Positions 23,868-32,413 of a stretch of 64,000 nt of DNA are shown here, in pieces. The notes beneath the pieces were generated by a model. The model saw only the letters and a list, made by a program, of their open reading frames with translations, was not told the origin of the DNA and did no database searches. Source of the stretch: Kribbella sp. CA-293567 (GTDB taxonomy: Bacteria; Actinomycetota; Actinomycetes; Propionibacteriales; Kribbellaceae); assembly GCF_027627575.1 (NCBI RefSeq), contig NZ_CP114065.1:434001-498000 (forward strand). The letters are read 5' to 3'. The stretch's first letter is position 1. Every line of letters begins with the position of its first letter. Both the position numbers and the translations under genes were made by a program.

Positions 23868-24713
23868 ATGACAACAACACCGATCCTCATCCTCGGCGGC
23901 AAGGGCAAGACCGGCCGCCGCGTCACCGAGCAGCTCGACACCCGGGGCGTCGCCTACCGCCTGGCTTCGCGGTCGAGCGAGCAACGCTTCGACTGGTACG
24001 ACGAGAGCACTTGGTCGCTGACCGTCGCCGGCATCGACACGGCGTACCTGGCGCCGCCGGTCGGGCCGACGGGACTGGCCCAGGCCGGGAAGTTCATCCG
24101 GCAGGCGGCCGCCGAAGGGCTGCGCCGGGTCGTGCTGCTGTCCGGCCGTGGCGTCGGCAGCCCGGGTCGCGACTTCGCGGTCTACGAAAGCAGCCTCGAG
24201 TTGGAGAACCAGGTCAAGGCCAGCGGCGCCGACTGGACCATCGTCCGGCCGGCGTGGTTCGCCCAGAACTTCAGCGAGGACTTCCTGCTGGACTACGTGC
24301 TCGGCGGCGAGATCCGGGTGGCGGCCGGTGACGGCGGCGAGGCGTGGATCGATACCGACGACATCGGCGACGTGATGACGGCGGTGTTGCTCGACGAGCA
24401 ACATACCGGCGAGACCTACTCGCTGTCCGGACCGCGAACCCTGACGATGACCGAGGTCGCCGCGGAGCTGGCCCAGGTCAGTGAGCGGCCGATCACCTAC
24501 GTCGACCTCGAGCCGGAGGAGTTCGTGGCCGAACTGATCGGCTTCGGGCAGCCCCAGGAGGACGCGGAGGCGGTCCGCGATCTGTTCGCGGTGATCCGCA
24601 ACCACCGCTCGGAGTACGTGTCGGAAGGCGTCCAGCAGGTGCTCGGCCGGGCCCCGCGCGACTTCGCCGACTGGGCCCGGGCGACGGCGCGGACCGGAGT
24701 GTGGTCGGCATGA
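23868..24713 (+). CDS. NmrA-like NAD(P)-binding protein
   Basis: 281 residues. The N-terminal ILILGGKGKTGRRV is a GxxGxxG dinucleotide-binding loop. YESSLELENQVKASGADWTIVRP is typical of NmrA/ergot-alkaloid-type atypical SDRs, which lack the YxxxK active site and often sense redox cofactors or reduce quinones. First gene of a three-gene coupled operon (23868-26088); its stop overlaps the next start by 4 nt. Probably controlled by the divergent AraC protein. Confidence 0.9.
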   Translation: MTTTPILILGGKGKTGRRVTEQLDTRGVAYRLASRSSEQRFDWYDESTWSLTVAGIDTAYLAPPVGPTGLAQAGKFIRQAAAEGLRRVVLLSGRGVGSPGRDFAVYESSLELENQVKASGADWTIVRPAWFAQNFSEDFLLDYVLGGEIRVAAGDGGEAWIDTDDIGDVMTAVLLDEQHTGETYSLSGPRTLTMTEVAAELAQVSERPITYVDLEPEEFVAELIGFGQPQEDAEAVRDLFAVIRNHRSEYVSEGVQQVLGRAPRDFADWARATARTGVWSA

Positions 24714-25249
24714 ACCTCACCAGGATCCTGATCTTCTCCGGACTCGTCGGCAGCGCGTTGACGGGCGGTTTGTTCTTCGCCTTCGGTACTGCGGTGATGG
24801 GCTCCCTGCAGCGAATGCCGGCCGGGCAGGGCGCGGTCGCGATGAACCTGATCAACGTCCGGATCCAGAATCCGCTGTTCCTGCTGGTCTTCTGCGGTAC
24901 GGCGCTGGTCTGTGTCGCCCTCGCGATCCTCGCACTGGTCCGCGACACTCCGGGCAAATGGTGGGTACTGGCCGGCTCCGTGCTCTACCTGGCCGGCGTG
25001 ATGGTGGTCAGCTTCGCCGTCAACATCCCGCTGAACGACCGACTCGCTGCCGTCGACCCACACTCCGCGGCCGGTGCTGCGGAGTGGCTGAACTACCTGG
25101 CCAAATGGAACCCGGCCAACAATCTCCGCGCAGTCGCCGGCGCGCTTGCCGTCGTGGCCTTCGCCCTGGCGCTGCAGGCCGGAGCGGGCAGCGCGTCCGC
25201 TGCCGGCACCGATCGGCAGACCCCTGGCGTCGGTACCGTCTGGTCATGA
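24710..25249 (+). CDS. DUF1772 membrane protein
   Basis: 179 residues from ATG 24710 (ATGA overlap). Four transmembrane helices (about 5-27, 55-78, 86-108, 138-158) and the NLINVRIQNPLF and WNPANNLRA motifs fit DUF1772, a family that includes anthrone-oxygenase-like proteins. Middle gene of the coupled operon with an NmrA-like protein and an alpha/beta hydrolase, hinting at oxidation and hydrolysis of an aromatic compound (inference). Confidence 0.88.
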   Translation: MNLTRILIFSGLVGSALTGGLFFAFGTAVMGSLQRMPAGQGAVAMNLINVRIQNPLFLLVFCGTALVCVALAILALVRDTPGKWWVLAGSVLYLAGVMVVSFAVNIPLNDRLAAVDPHSAAGAAEWLNYLAKWNPANNLRAVAGALAVVAFALALQAGAGSASAAGTDRQTPGVGTVWS

Positions 25250-26088
25250 CTGCCCTGCTGCCGGTCAACGGCGTCGAGTTGTGCGTCGACACCTTCGGAA
25301 GCGCCTCGGACCCGGCCATCCTGCTGATCCACGGCGCTTCCGCCTCGATGGATCACTGGGAACCGGCCTTCTGCCGACGGCTCGCGGACGGCGGCCGGTA
25401 CGTCGTTCGCTATGACCACCGCGACACGGGGGAGTCGACCAGCTACGAGCCCGGCAATCCGCAGTACACGGGGGCGGAGCTGGTCGCCGACCCGCTCGGC
25501 ATCCTCGACGCACTGGAAATCTCCCGGGCGCATCTGGTCGGCATCTCGATGGGTGGCGGCATCGTTCAGGAACTCGTCGTCGAGCACCCCGATCGCGTCG
25601 CCTCGGTCACCTTCGTCGCGACCAGCCCGATGGGCCCGGACCTGCCACCGCCGACCGACGAGATCAAGGCCAGCTTCTCCGGCGAAGCACCGCCGACCGA
25701 CTGGTCCGACCCCGAGGCAGCGCTCGACGCGCTGATCAGGGACGACCGCCTCTACGCCGGCACCCTCCCGTACGACGAACCCGCCCGCCGCGCGCTCTAC
25801 GCCGCGGCGTTGTCCAGGGCAACCAATCCGGCCGCGATGACCAACCACTGGATGCTCGAGGGCGGCGAATCGGTCCGTCCCCGGCTCGGCGAGATCGCAG
25901 TACCGGCGCTCGTCCTGCACGGCACCGCAGATCCGCTGTTCCCGCCGCCCCATGGCGAAGCGCTGGCCAACGAAGTACCGGGCGCGCGGCTGGTCCTGCT
26001 CGAAGGCGCCGGCCACGAACTCCCGCCGCTGACCTGGGCGGTGGCCGTTCCCGAGATCCTGGCGATCAGCGCACCCCGCACCCGCTAG
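25246..26088 (+). CDS. Alpha/beta hydrolase
   Basis: 280 residues from ATG 25246, overlapping the previous stop by 4 nt. HG oxyanion motif at 29-30, nucleophile elbow GISMGG (Ser101), acid in LHGTADPLFP and His in EGAGHELPP. It resembles the AknC/DauP-like and haloperoxidase-like esterase group; substrate unknown. Third gene of the operon beginning at 23868. Confidence 0.9.
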   Translation: MTALLPVNGVELCVDTFGSASDPAILLIHGASASMDHWEPAFCRRLADGGRYVVRYDHRDTGESTSYEPGNPQYTGAELVADPLGILDALEISRAHLVGISMGGGIVQELVVEHPDRVASVTFVATSPMGPDLPPPTDEIKASFSGEAPPTDWSDPEAALDALIRDDRLYAGTLPYDEPARRALYAAALSRATNPAAMTNHWMLEGGESVRPRLGEIAVPALVLHGTADPLFPPPHGEALANEVPGARLVLLEGAGHELPPLTWAVAVPEILAISAPRTR

Positions 26089-26098
26089 GTTGCCGTTC

Positions 26099-26434
26099 AT
26101 GGAACCGCTCACCTTTGACTACGAGAACCTGCACTTCCGCGTGGACCGGGGGGTCTTCGAGGCGTTCGACCTGATCGGTGCGCAGCAGAGCCTGCGTCTG
26201 CCACTGCAGTGGCTCGGGGTGCTGATCTTCTTCAAGAAGCCCGGTAAGCCGGGTCAGCTGTTCATCGGCACGGTCCGGAACCGGGACGCGAACCTGCCGC
26301 TCTACGGCACCGACCGGCTCGACCTGAGCTCCGCCGCCACCTCCTCGCTGCAGATCTCGGCCGACGACGAGGCGCGCTTCCGCGAGTTCTTCACCAAGGT
26401 CGCCGAGGTCGCCAACCGCCGGGTCGCTGCATAA
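26099..26434 (+). CDS. Hypothetical protein
   Basis: 111 residues from ATG 26099, 10 nt after the hydrolase stop. A central basic-hydrophobic segment (WLGVLIFFKKPGKPGQLFIGTV) and an Asp/Ser C-terminal half suggest a small beta-rich domain. No family recognised. It may be the last gene of the operon. Confidence 0.65.
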   Translation: MEPLTFDYENLHFRVDRGVFEAFDLIGAQQSLRLPLQWLGVLIFFKKPGKPGQLFIGTVRNRDANLPLYGTDRLDLSSAATSSLQISADDEARFREFFTKVAEVANRRVAA

Positions 26435-26466
26435 CTTCGGGTTGTCACGGGCGGTAGCGTGGCGAA

Positions 26467-26901
26467 GTGATCACCATCGAGCGCGTTGTCACCGTGGAGA
26501 AGCCCGTCGACCGGGTCTTCGCCTACCTGTCCGACTTCGAGACGACCACCGAGTGGGACTCCGGGACGGTGTCGACGGTCAAGGTGGAGGGTGACGGTGG
26601 CCCCGGCACGAGGTACCAGAACACCTCGTCGTTCGCCGGCCGGGAGACCGAGCTGGAGTACGTCGTACAGAAGCTCGAGCCCGGCCGCCTGTTCCAGCTC
26701 CGGGGCGCGAACAAGACCGTCACCGCGCTCGACACGATGACGTTCCGGGCCACCGGCAGCGGCGGCACCGAGGTGACCTATCGGGCCGAGTTCGAGTTCA
26801 AGGGCGTCACCCGGCTGATCGAGCCGCTGTTCAAGGGGCAGTTCAAGAAGCTCGGCGACGAGGCCGAAGTGGGCATGCGGGAAGCGCTCGAAAAGCTCTG
26901 A
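26467..26901 (+). CDS. SRPBCC family protein
   Basis: 144 residues, GTG start. The START/polyketide-cyclase-like fold is indicated by VEKPVDRVFAYLSDFETTTEWD at the N-terminus, a run of beta strands, and a C-terminal amphipathic helix (FKKLGDEAEVGMREALEKL). Such proteins bind hydrophobic ligands in a cavity. It is separated by 32 nt from the previous gene. Confidence 0.88.
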   Translation: MITIERVVTVEKPVDRVFAYLSDFETTTEWDSGTVSTVKVEGDGGPGTRYQNTSSFAGRETELEYVVQKLEPGRLFQLRGANKTVTALDTMTFRATGSGGTEVTYRAEFEFKGVTRLIEPLFKGQFKKLGDEAEVGMREALEKL

Positions 26902-27007
26902 AGGTACAGCAGGCACTACCTTCGGTCGGGGCGGCTGCGGGATGGGGCCGGCGAGCCGATCCGGACAGAGTGGGAGTCAACAGCACCCAGCCTCCCGGAG
27001 GACTTTG

Positions 27008-28327
27008 ATGAAGCGGCTCCTGGCAGCCCCGGCCTTGCTCGTTGCAGCGGCTCTGCCCTTGTCGACGCTCACCGCGACCGCGGCGCCCAGCGCCCCGGCG
27101 CCTGCCAACCCGGTGCCTGCCCTGACCGCGGCGGCGCACCCGATCCGCAGTACCGAGGCCGGCAGCAGCCTGCGTGACGTGAAGCCGCTGGCCGCCATGG
27201 TCGGCAACGCCCGGATCGTCGGGCTCGGCGAGGCGACCCACAGCTCCAGTGAGTTCTTCACACTGAAGCACAAGATCTTCCGCGAGCTCGTGGTGGACAA
27301 GGGCTTCACCACCTTCTCCCTCGAAGCCCCCTGGAGCACCGGCCTCGAGCTCGACCGGTACGTCGTCAGCGGCGTCGGCGATCCGCGCGAGATCATGCGC
27401 CGCGACTTCCAGGACGCGTACAAGTTCTGGAACACCGCCGAGTACCTCGAACTGATCGAGTGGATGCGCTCCTACAACCGCACCCACGCCCGCAAGCTGC
27501 ACTTCGTCGGCAACGACCTCGGCTATGCCGGCCCGGCCTTGCTCGATCGCGTGGTCGGCTACGTCGGCAAGACCAGCCCGGCGTCCCTGCCGGAGCTCAA
27601 CCGCCTGTACGCCGGTCTCCGCTCCGACGCCGAGTACGCCGCCTGGAGTGCCGCGTACTTCGCCAAGCCGCTCGCGGAGCGGGTCAAGATCGAGGCGGCG
27701 GCGCGCCGGGCCGTCGTACTGGTGGAGTCGTTGCCTGCGAGCCGCGAGCGGACCTGGGCGGCCCAGCACGCACGGGCGATCTGGCAGGTCGCGAAGTTCT
27801 ACTCGTTCGACGTGACGGACCCGACGGTGACGCCGAAGGCGATGTACTTCCGGGACGAGTCGATGGCCGCCAACACGGGCTGGTGGGCCCGCGCCACCGG
27901 CGCGAAGGTGGTGCTGTCGGCGCACAACGGTCACATCGCGCTCGAGACGGGCTCGCCGAAGGACTACCCGAAGACGCAGGGACAGTTCCTGCGCGAGCAG
28001 TTCGGCCGCGGCTACCTGACCGTCGGGATGTCCTTCGACCACGGCTCCTTCAACTCCCACGACACGGCCGACGGCCGACTGCGCGTCTTCACCCTGCCGT
28101 CCGCGGCGAAGGGCAACAACGAGCACACCCTCGACCAGGTCCCGTACCGCGATTACCTGGTCGACCTGCGCCGCCTGCCGGCCCGCACCCGCGCGTGGTT
28201 CGACGTACGCCGTCCGACCCGGGACATCGGCACAGGCTACCCCACCCCCGAGCTGCCGATCCGGCTCGGCCCGAGTTACGACCTGCTCATCCACCTCAAC
28301 CAGATCACGGCGGCGCGGCTGCGCTGA
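27008..28327 (+). CDS. Secreted erythromycin esterase-like protein
   Basis: 439 residues from ATG 27008 with GGAGGA 5 nt upstream. Residues 1-27 are a signal peptide (MKRLLAAPALLVAAALPLS, ATA-A). The mature protein matches the erythromycin esterase family: GLGEATHSSSEFFTLKHKIF and a later VVLSAHNGHIAL with the family's His/Glu active-site residues. Ere enzymes hydrolyse macrolide lactones, but the family is broad. Export is unusual for Ere and argues for an extracellular substrate. Monocistronic, ended by the hairpin at 28332-28376. Confidence 0.88.
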   Translation: MKRLLAAPALLVAAALPLSTLTATAAPSAPAPANPVPALTAAAHPIRSTEAGSSLRDVKPLAAMVGNARIVGLGEATHSSSEFFTLKHKIFRELVVDKGFTTFSLEAPWSTGLELDRYVVSGVGDPREIMRRDFQDAYKFWNTAEYLELIEWMRSYNRTHARKLHFVGNDLGYAGPALLDRVVGYVGKTSPASLPELNRLYAGLRSDAEYAAWSAAYFAKPLAERVKIEAAARRAVVLVESLPASRERTWAAQHARAIWQVAKFYSFDVTDPTVTPKAMYFRDESMAANTGWWARATGAKVVLSAHNGHIALETGSPKDYPKTQGQFLREQFGRGYLTVGMSFDHGSFNSHDTADGRLRVFTLPSAAKGNNEHTLDQVPYRDYLVDLRRLPARTRAWFDVRRPTRDIGTGYPTPELPIRLGPSYDLLIHLNQITAARLR

Positions 28328-28331
28328 CCCA

Positions 28332-28376
28332 CGCTCGAAGGACCCGAGGCCCACGGGGCTTCGGGTCCTTCGAGCG
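28332..28376. terminator. Bidirectional terminator hairpin
   Basis: A perfect 16-bp stem (28332-28347 with 28361-28376), extended inward by GCCC/GGGC pairing. It lies between the convergent Ere-like gene and the ABC permease gene and can serve both. Confidence 0.85.
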
Positions 28377-28387
28377 TTCCGGCGAGG

Positions 28388-29200
28388 TCAGTCAGCAGAA
28401 CGGAGCATCGTGCGGATGCCGACGGTCAGCCCCAGAGCGACCGTGACCAGGCCGGCGACCCAGCCCCACAGCACGGTGGTCGAGGTGACGTCACCGGCGA
28501 ACAGCGTCCGCTCCGCGTCCACCAGGTAGGACAGTGGGTTGAACTTCGACGCGATTCGCATCCACTCCGGCCCGGTCTCCAGCGGCAGCAGCATCCCGGA
28601 CAGGATCATCAGCGGGAACAGGAACGTCTGCTGCACCACCCAGAACATCCAGTCCTGCTTGCGGACCGCGATCGCCAGCGCGTAGCTGAACGAACCGAGC
28701 CCGATCCCGAACACGGCGAGCAGCGCCAGCCCGACGATCGCGCCGCCCAGGTGCAGGTCGAAGCCGAACGGCGTCATCACCGCGATCACGATCACCGCTT
28801 GACCGAACAGCGGCACCATCTCCTTCAGCGCCCGGCCGATCAGCAGCGACGAACGGGACAGCGGCGTCACCAGCATCCGCTCGTGTGCGCCGGTCTGGAA
28901 CTCGAAAAGCAGGTTGGACCCGGTGGCCGAGGTCCCGAACAGGGTCGTCATCACCAGGATGGCGGGCACGAACCACTGCCAGACACCGCCGTCCAGCGAG
29001 CCGCCGAGCGAGCCCTTGAGCAGCGGGCCGAACAGGGCCAGGAAGACCAGCGGCTGGATCATGCCGAAGATCAGCGAGAACGGGTCGCGCAGTACGGGCT
29101 TGAGCTCGCGCTGCATCACGATCCGGGTGTCCCGGAAGAGGTTCCGGTTGACCGGACGCGTGGTCGCCGGCGTCGTGGTGGGGACGGTAAGGGTGGTCAT
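28388..29200 (-). CDS. ABC-2 type permease (DrrB-like)
   Basis: 270 residues from ATG 29200, overlapping the ATPase stop by 4 nt. Six helices; motif FFPLMILSGMLLPLE-like segment (TFLFPLMILSGMLLPLETGP) followed by NPLSYLVDAERTLFAG, typical of DrrB/ABC-2 exporters. With the upstream ATPase it forms a drug or secondary-metabolite exporter. Confidence 0.92.
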   Translation of the reverse strand: MTTLTVPTTTPATTRPVNRNLFRDTRIVMQRELKPVLRDPFSLIFGMIQPLVFLALFGPLLKGSLGGSLDGGVWQWFVPAILVMTTLFGTSATGSNLLFEFQTGAHERMLVTPLSRSSLLIGRALKEMVPLFGQAVIVIAVMTPFGFDLHLGGAIVGLALLAVFGIGLGSFSYALAIAVRKQDWMFWVVQQTFLFPLMILSGMLLPLETGPEWMRIASKFNPLSYLVDAERTLFAGDVTSTTVLWGWVAGLVTVALGLTVGIRTMLRSAD

Positions 29201-30171
29201 GCTGCGGCCTTTCCGGTGCTGTCGGCCTCGCGCAGGCTGCGGCCGGTGAGGTTGAGGAAGACGTCGTCGAGGGTCGGCCGGTGGACCTGAGCGGTCACCA
29301 CCGGTACGCCGTACTGCTGGGCCGCCGTGATCAGGTCGGGCAGCGCGCTCGGGCCGTCGGCCACCCGCACGGTCAATCGGTCGCCCTCGGCAACTATTTC
29401 TCTTGCTCCCGGCAACTTCGTGGCCAGCTGGGCGGTCTCTGCGAGGTTGCCGGGGACAACGGTGAGCACCAGCTGGTCGCCGGCCAGGTCGGCCTTCAAC
29501 GCGTCCGCGGTGTCGTCGGCGATCACCTCGCCGTGGTCGACCACGACCACCCGCTCGGCCATCGAGTCCGCCTCGTCCAGGTAGTGCGTGGTCAGCATGA
29601 TGGTCATCGAGTGCTGCTCGCGCATCCGCAGGATGTGGTCCCACAGGTTGGCCCGGTTCTGCGGGTCCAGCCCGGTGGACGGCTCGTCGAGGAACAGCAG
29701 TCCGGGGGCGTGCACGAGCCCCATCGCGACATCCAGCCGGCGGCGCTGGCCACCGGACAGGTCGGACACCTTGCGCTTGGCCAGTTCGCCTAGCTCGAGC
29801 GACTCCAGCAGTTCGTCGGTCCGCCGGTTGGCCGCGCGGGAGTCGAGACCGTAGATGACGCCCTGGCCGTGCAGTTCGTCGCGGACCCGTTGCGAGTGGC
29901 CCGCGCCGTTGCCCTGGCCGACGTACCCGATCCGGCGGCGGACCTGACTCGGGTCGGCGGTGACGTCGTACCCGGCGACCTTCGCGGTGCCGGAGGTCGG
30001 CGCGATCAGGGTAGTGAGCATCCGCAGGGTGGTGGTCTTGCCGGCGCCGTTCGGGCCGAGCACGGCGACGAGCTCACCCGGTTCGACGTCCAGGCTGATG
30101 CCGCGGACCGCGTGCACGGTGTCGGTGCGGCTCACCACGAAGTCCTTGGTGAGCTCTCGGGTGCTGATCAC
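29197..30171 (-). CDS. ABC exporter ATPase (DrrA-like)
   Basis: 324 residues. Walker A GPNGAGKTTT (about 38-47), signature LSGGQRRRLD, Walker B LLFLDEPSTGLDP, H-loop TTHYLDEAD. The C-terminal ~100 residues (GDQLVLTVVPG onward, ending THRPTLDDVFLNLTG-like) match DrrA-type ATPases of drug-resistance exporters. Coupled to the permease gene and divergent from a WYL regulator at 30263, which likely controls it. Confidence 0.95.
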   Translation of the reverse strand: MISTRELTKDFVVSRTDTVHAVRGISLDVEPGELVAVLGPNGAGKTTTLRMLTTLIAPTSGTAKVAGYDVTADPSQVRRRIGYVGQGNGAGHSQRVRDELHGQGVIYGLDSRAANRRTDELLESLELGELAKRKVSDLSGGQRRRLDVAMGLVHAPGLLFLDEPSTGLDPQNRANLWDHILRMREQHSMTIMLTTHYLDEADSMAERVVVVDHGEVIADDTADALKADLAGDQLVLTVVPGNLAETAQLATKLPGAREIVAEGDRLTVRVADGPSALPDLITAAQQYGVPVVTAQVHRPTLDDVFLNLTGRSLREADSTGKAAA

Positions 30172-30262
30172 GATGTCTCCTTGAGATCTTGGGGCCTGAC
30201 CTCGCTGACATTTCCAGCAGTAGAGGACAGCTTCTGGCCGTTACTCGTGGCAATCTGAAGTC

Positions 30263-31231
30263 ATGTCCGAAACCTCGGCTCGACTCCTCTCGCTGCTGTC
30301 CCTTCTGCAGGCCCGCCGCGACTGGCCGGGCGCGCTGCTGGCCGAGAGGTTGGAAGTGAGTCCGCGCACGGTTCGCCGCGACGTCGACCGGCTGCGCGAT
30401 CTCGGCTATCCGGTCCGCGCGAGCAAGGGACCGGACGGTGGCTACCGGCTCGACGCGGGCGCCGAACTACCGCCGCTGCTCTTCGACGACGACCAGGCGA
30501 TCGCCGTCGCGGTGGCGCTGCAGACCGCGACCAGCACGGTGACCGGAATCGAGGAAGGCGCGCTGCGTGCCCTCGCCACGGTCCGCCAGGTGATGCCGGC
30601 CCGCCTCCGGCAACGCGTCGACGCACTCCAGGTCACCACGATCGACAAGTACGCCGACTCGCGCCGGATCAAGGTCGACTCCGACCACCTGATCGCGATC
30701 GGTACCGCGCTCCGCGCCCGCGAAGTACTGCGCTTCGACTACGCCTCACCCGGCGCATCGGAGGACGAGTGGACACCCCCGCGGAAGGTCGAGCCGCACC
30801 ACCTCGTCACCTGGGGCGGCCGCTGGTACCTGGTCGGCTGGGACCTCGACCGCGCCGACTGGCGCACCTTCCGCGTCGACCGGATGCTGCCCAAGACCCC
30901 CACAGGCCCCCGCTTCACCCCGCGCGAACTACCCGCCCCCGACATCTCGACGTACATCTCGAGCCGCTTCCAGAACGCGAACCAATGGCCCTGCCGCGGC
31001 ACCGCCGTCCTCCAGGCCAAAGCCACCGACATCGCCCGCTGGGCCGGCCGCGACGCCCTGGTCGAGGAACTCACCCCCACCACCTGCCGCCTGACCCTCA
31101 GCGCCTGGTCCTGGACCGGCCTCGCCGCCACCTTCGGCATGTTCGAGAGCGAGCTGGAGTTCATCTGCCCACCAGAACTCAAACAAGCCGCCCACCAACT
31201 AGCCGCCCGCTACACCACCGCGGCATCCTGA
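30263..31231 (+). CDS. WYL domain transcriptional regulator
   Basis: 322 residues. N-terminal winged helix (residues 1-60, LLAERLEVSPRTVRRDVDRL), WYL domain (about 138-215, with WGGRWYLVGWDLDRADWRTF) and a C-terminal WCX extension. WYL domains bind nucleotides or other small ligands and regulate stress or defence genes. It is divergent from the DrrAB-like exporter with a 91-bp shared promoter region. Confidence 0.92.
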   Translation: MSETSARLLSLLSLLQARRDWPGALLAERLEVSPRTVRRDVDRLRDLGYPVRASKGPDGGYRLDAGAELPPLLFDDDQAIAVAVALQTATSTVTGIEEGALRALATVRQVMPARLRQRVDALQVTTIDKYADSRRIKVDSDHLIAIGTALRAREVLRFDYASPGASEDEWTPPRKVEPHHLVTWGGRWYLVGWDLDRADWRTFRVDRMLPKTPTGPRFTPRELPAPDISTYISSRFQNANQWPCRGTAVLQAKATDIARWAGRDALVEELTPTTCRLTLSAWSWTGLAATFGMFESELEFICPPELKQAAHQLAARYTTAAS

Positions 31232-31240
31232 GCATCAAAC

Positions 31241-31270
31241 ATTGACGCAATCATTATATCAATCTAGCGT
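31241..31270 (+). promoter_or_regulatory. Fic gene promoter, likely leaderless
   Basis: -35 TTGACG (31242-31247), 17-bp spacer, -10 TAGCGT (31265-31270). A start 7 nt further on coincides with the ATG at 31277, and there is no ribosome binding site, so the transcript is probably leaderless. An ATTGA (31241-31245) and TCAAT (31259-31263) dyad overlaps the promoter. This is one of the most AT-rich stretches in the window. Confidence 0.6.
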
Positions 31271-31276
31271 GAAGTC

Positions 31277-32413
31277 ATGTTGTTCCCGACGCCCGAGCTG
31301 AGCCCTGCCGACGAGCGCGTCCTCGGTGACATCGACAAGATGCGGGAGACGTTGCGCCACCAGGTACAGGCCACACCGTCCAAGTGGACGTCCGGTCTGC
31401 GCAAGTTCCTCACTGCCGACGCCGTAGCGGGATCCAATTCGATCGAGGGCTTCAAGGTGTCGACGATCGACGTCGAGGACCTGATGGCAGGCGAGCGGGA
31501 TGTCGAGGTCTCGGACGAGAACCGGGAAGAGACGCTGGCCTACCAGCGCATGATGACCTATCTCCAGACCCTGCACGACGTCGAGGACTTCACCTACAGC
31601 AAGGGTTTCCTGAACGCGCTGCACTGGATGCTCCAGGGGCACCGGCACACCGCCCGCAAGCCGGCGGGGCAGTGGCGCAAGGGCGCTGTCTACGTCACCG
31701 ATGTCCGCGATTCCAGTATCGCCGCCTATACGGCACCCCCGGCGGACGAGCTTCCCGCGTTGATGGCCGAGTTGGTCGACTGGCTGAACGGGGACGATTC
31801 CACGCATCTGCTGGTCCGAGCCGCGATGGCCCACCTGCAACTGGTCGCCATCCACCCCTGGGCCGACGGCAACGGCCGGATGTCCCGTTCGTTGCAGACC
31901 TTGATGATTGCTCGTGAAGGGGTGCTGGCGCCTGAGTTCTCCTCCATCGAGGCCTGGCTCGGCCGCCCCGGAAACACCTGGGAGTACTACCGGGAGCTCA
32001 ACCTGCGGGGAGCCGTCTATCTTCCCGACCAGGACGTCTCCGGGTGGATCCGCTTCAATCTGGTCGCTTACCACCAGCAAGCGCAGACGGTGCAGAGCCG
32101 TTTCGATCGCTCGGCCCGAGTGTGGACGGCGCTCGGCGACTTCGCTCGAGAGACGCGTCTCGACGAGCGGGTGGTCACCGCACTGCACGACATCGCCATG
32201 GCCGGGCGAGTCAGGCGCTCGAGGTACGAGCAGTCCGAGGGCATCAATCGCCAACAGGCGCAGCGTGACCTCCGGGACCTGGTCACCGCCCAGTTCCTCC
32301 AGCCGGTCGGCCGAACCCGCGCTCGCTACTACACCGCTGGTTCGCGTTTCCCTGAGGCGGTGCTGGAAATCGCCCGTACGCCGATCACCCTGACGAATCC
32401 CTACGACTCTTAG
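31277..32413 (+). CDS. Fic family protein, class II autoinhibited
   Basis: 378 residues. The Fic motif HPWADGNGRMSR begins at His193, giving a competent AMP-transferase centre. An inhibitory helix motif S53-N-S-I-E57-G58 (S/T-x3-E-G/N) precedes it, so this is a class II, intramolecularly inhibited Fic. A C-terminal winged-helix-like region (about 300-365) follows. Fic enzymes transfer AMP to hydroxyl groups of target proteins. No separate antitoxin gene is present. Its 3' end overlaps the converging aminopeptidase gene by 29 nt. Confidence 0.93.
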   Translation: MLFPTPELSPADERVLGDIDKMRETLRHQVQATPSKWTSGLRKFLTADAVAGSNSIEGFKVSTIDVEDLMAGERDVEVSDENREETLAYQRMMTYLQTLHDVEDFTYSKGFLNALHWMLQGHRHTARKPAGQWRKGAVYVTDVRDSSIAAYTAPPADELPALMAELVDWLNGDDSTHLLVRAAMAHLQLVAIHPWADGNGRMSRSLQTLMIAREGVLAPEFSSIEAWLGRPGNTWEYYRELNLRGAVYLPDQDVSGWIRFNLVAYHQQAQTVQSRFDRSARVWTALGDFARETRLDERVVTALHDIAMAGRVRRSRYEQSEGINRQQAQRDLRDLVTAQFLQPVGRTRARYYTAGSRFPEAVLEIARTPITLTNPYDS

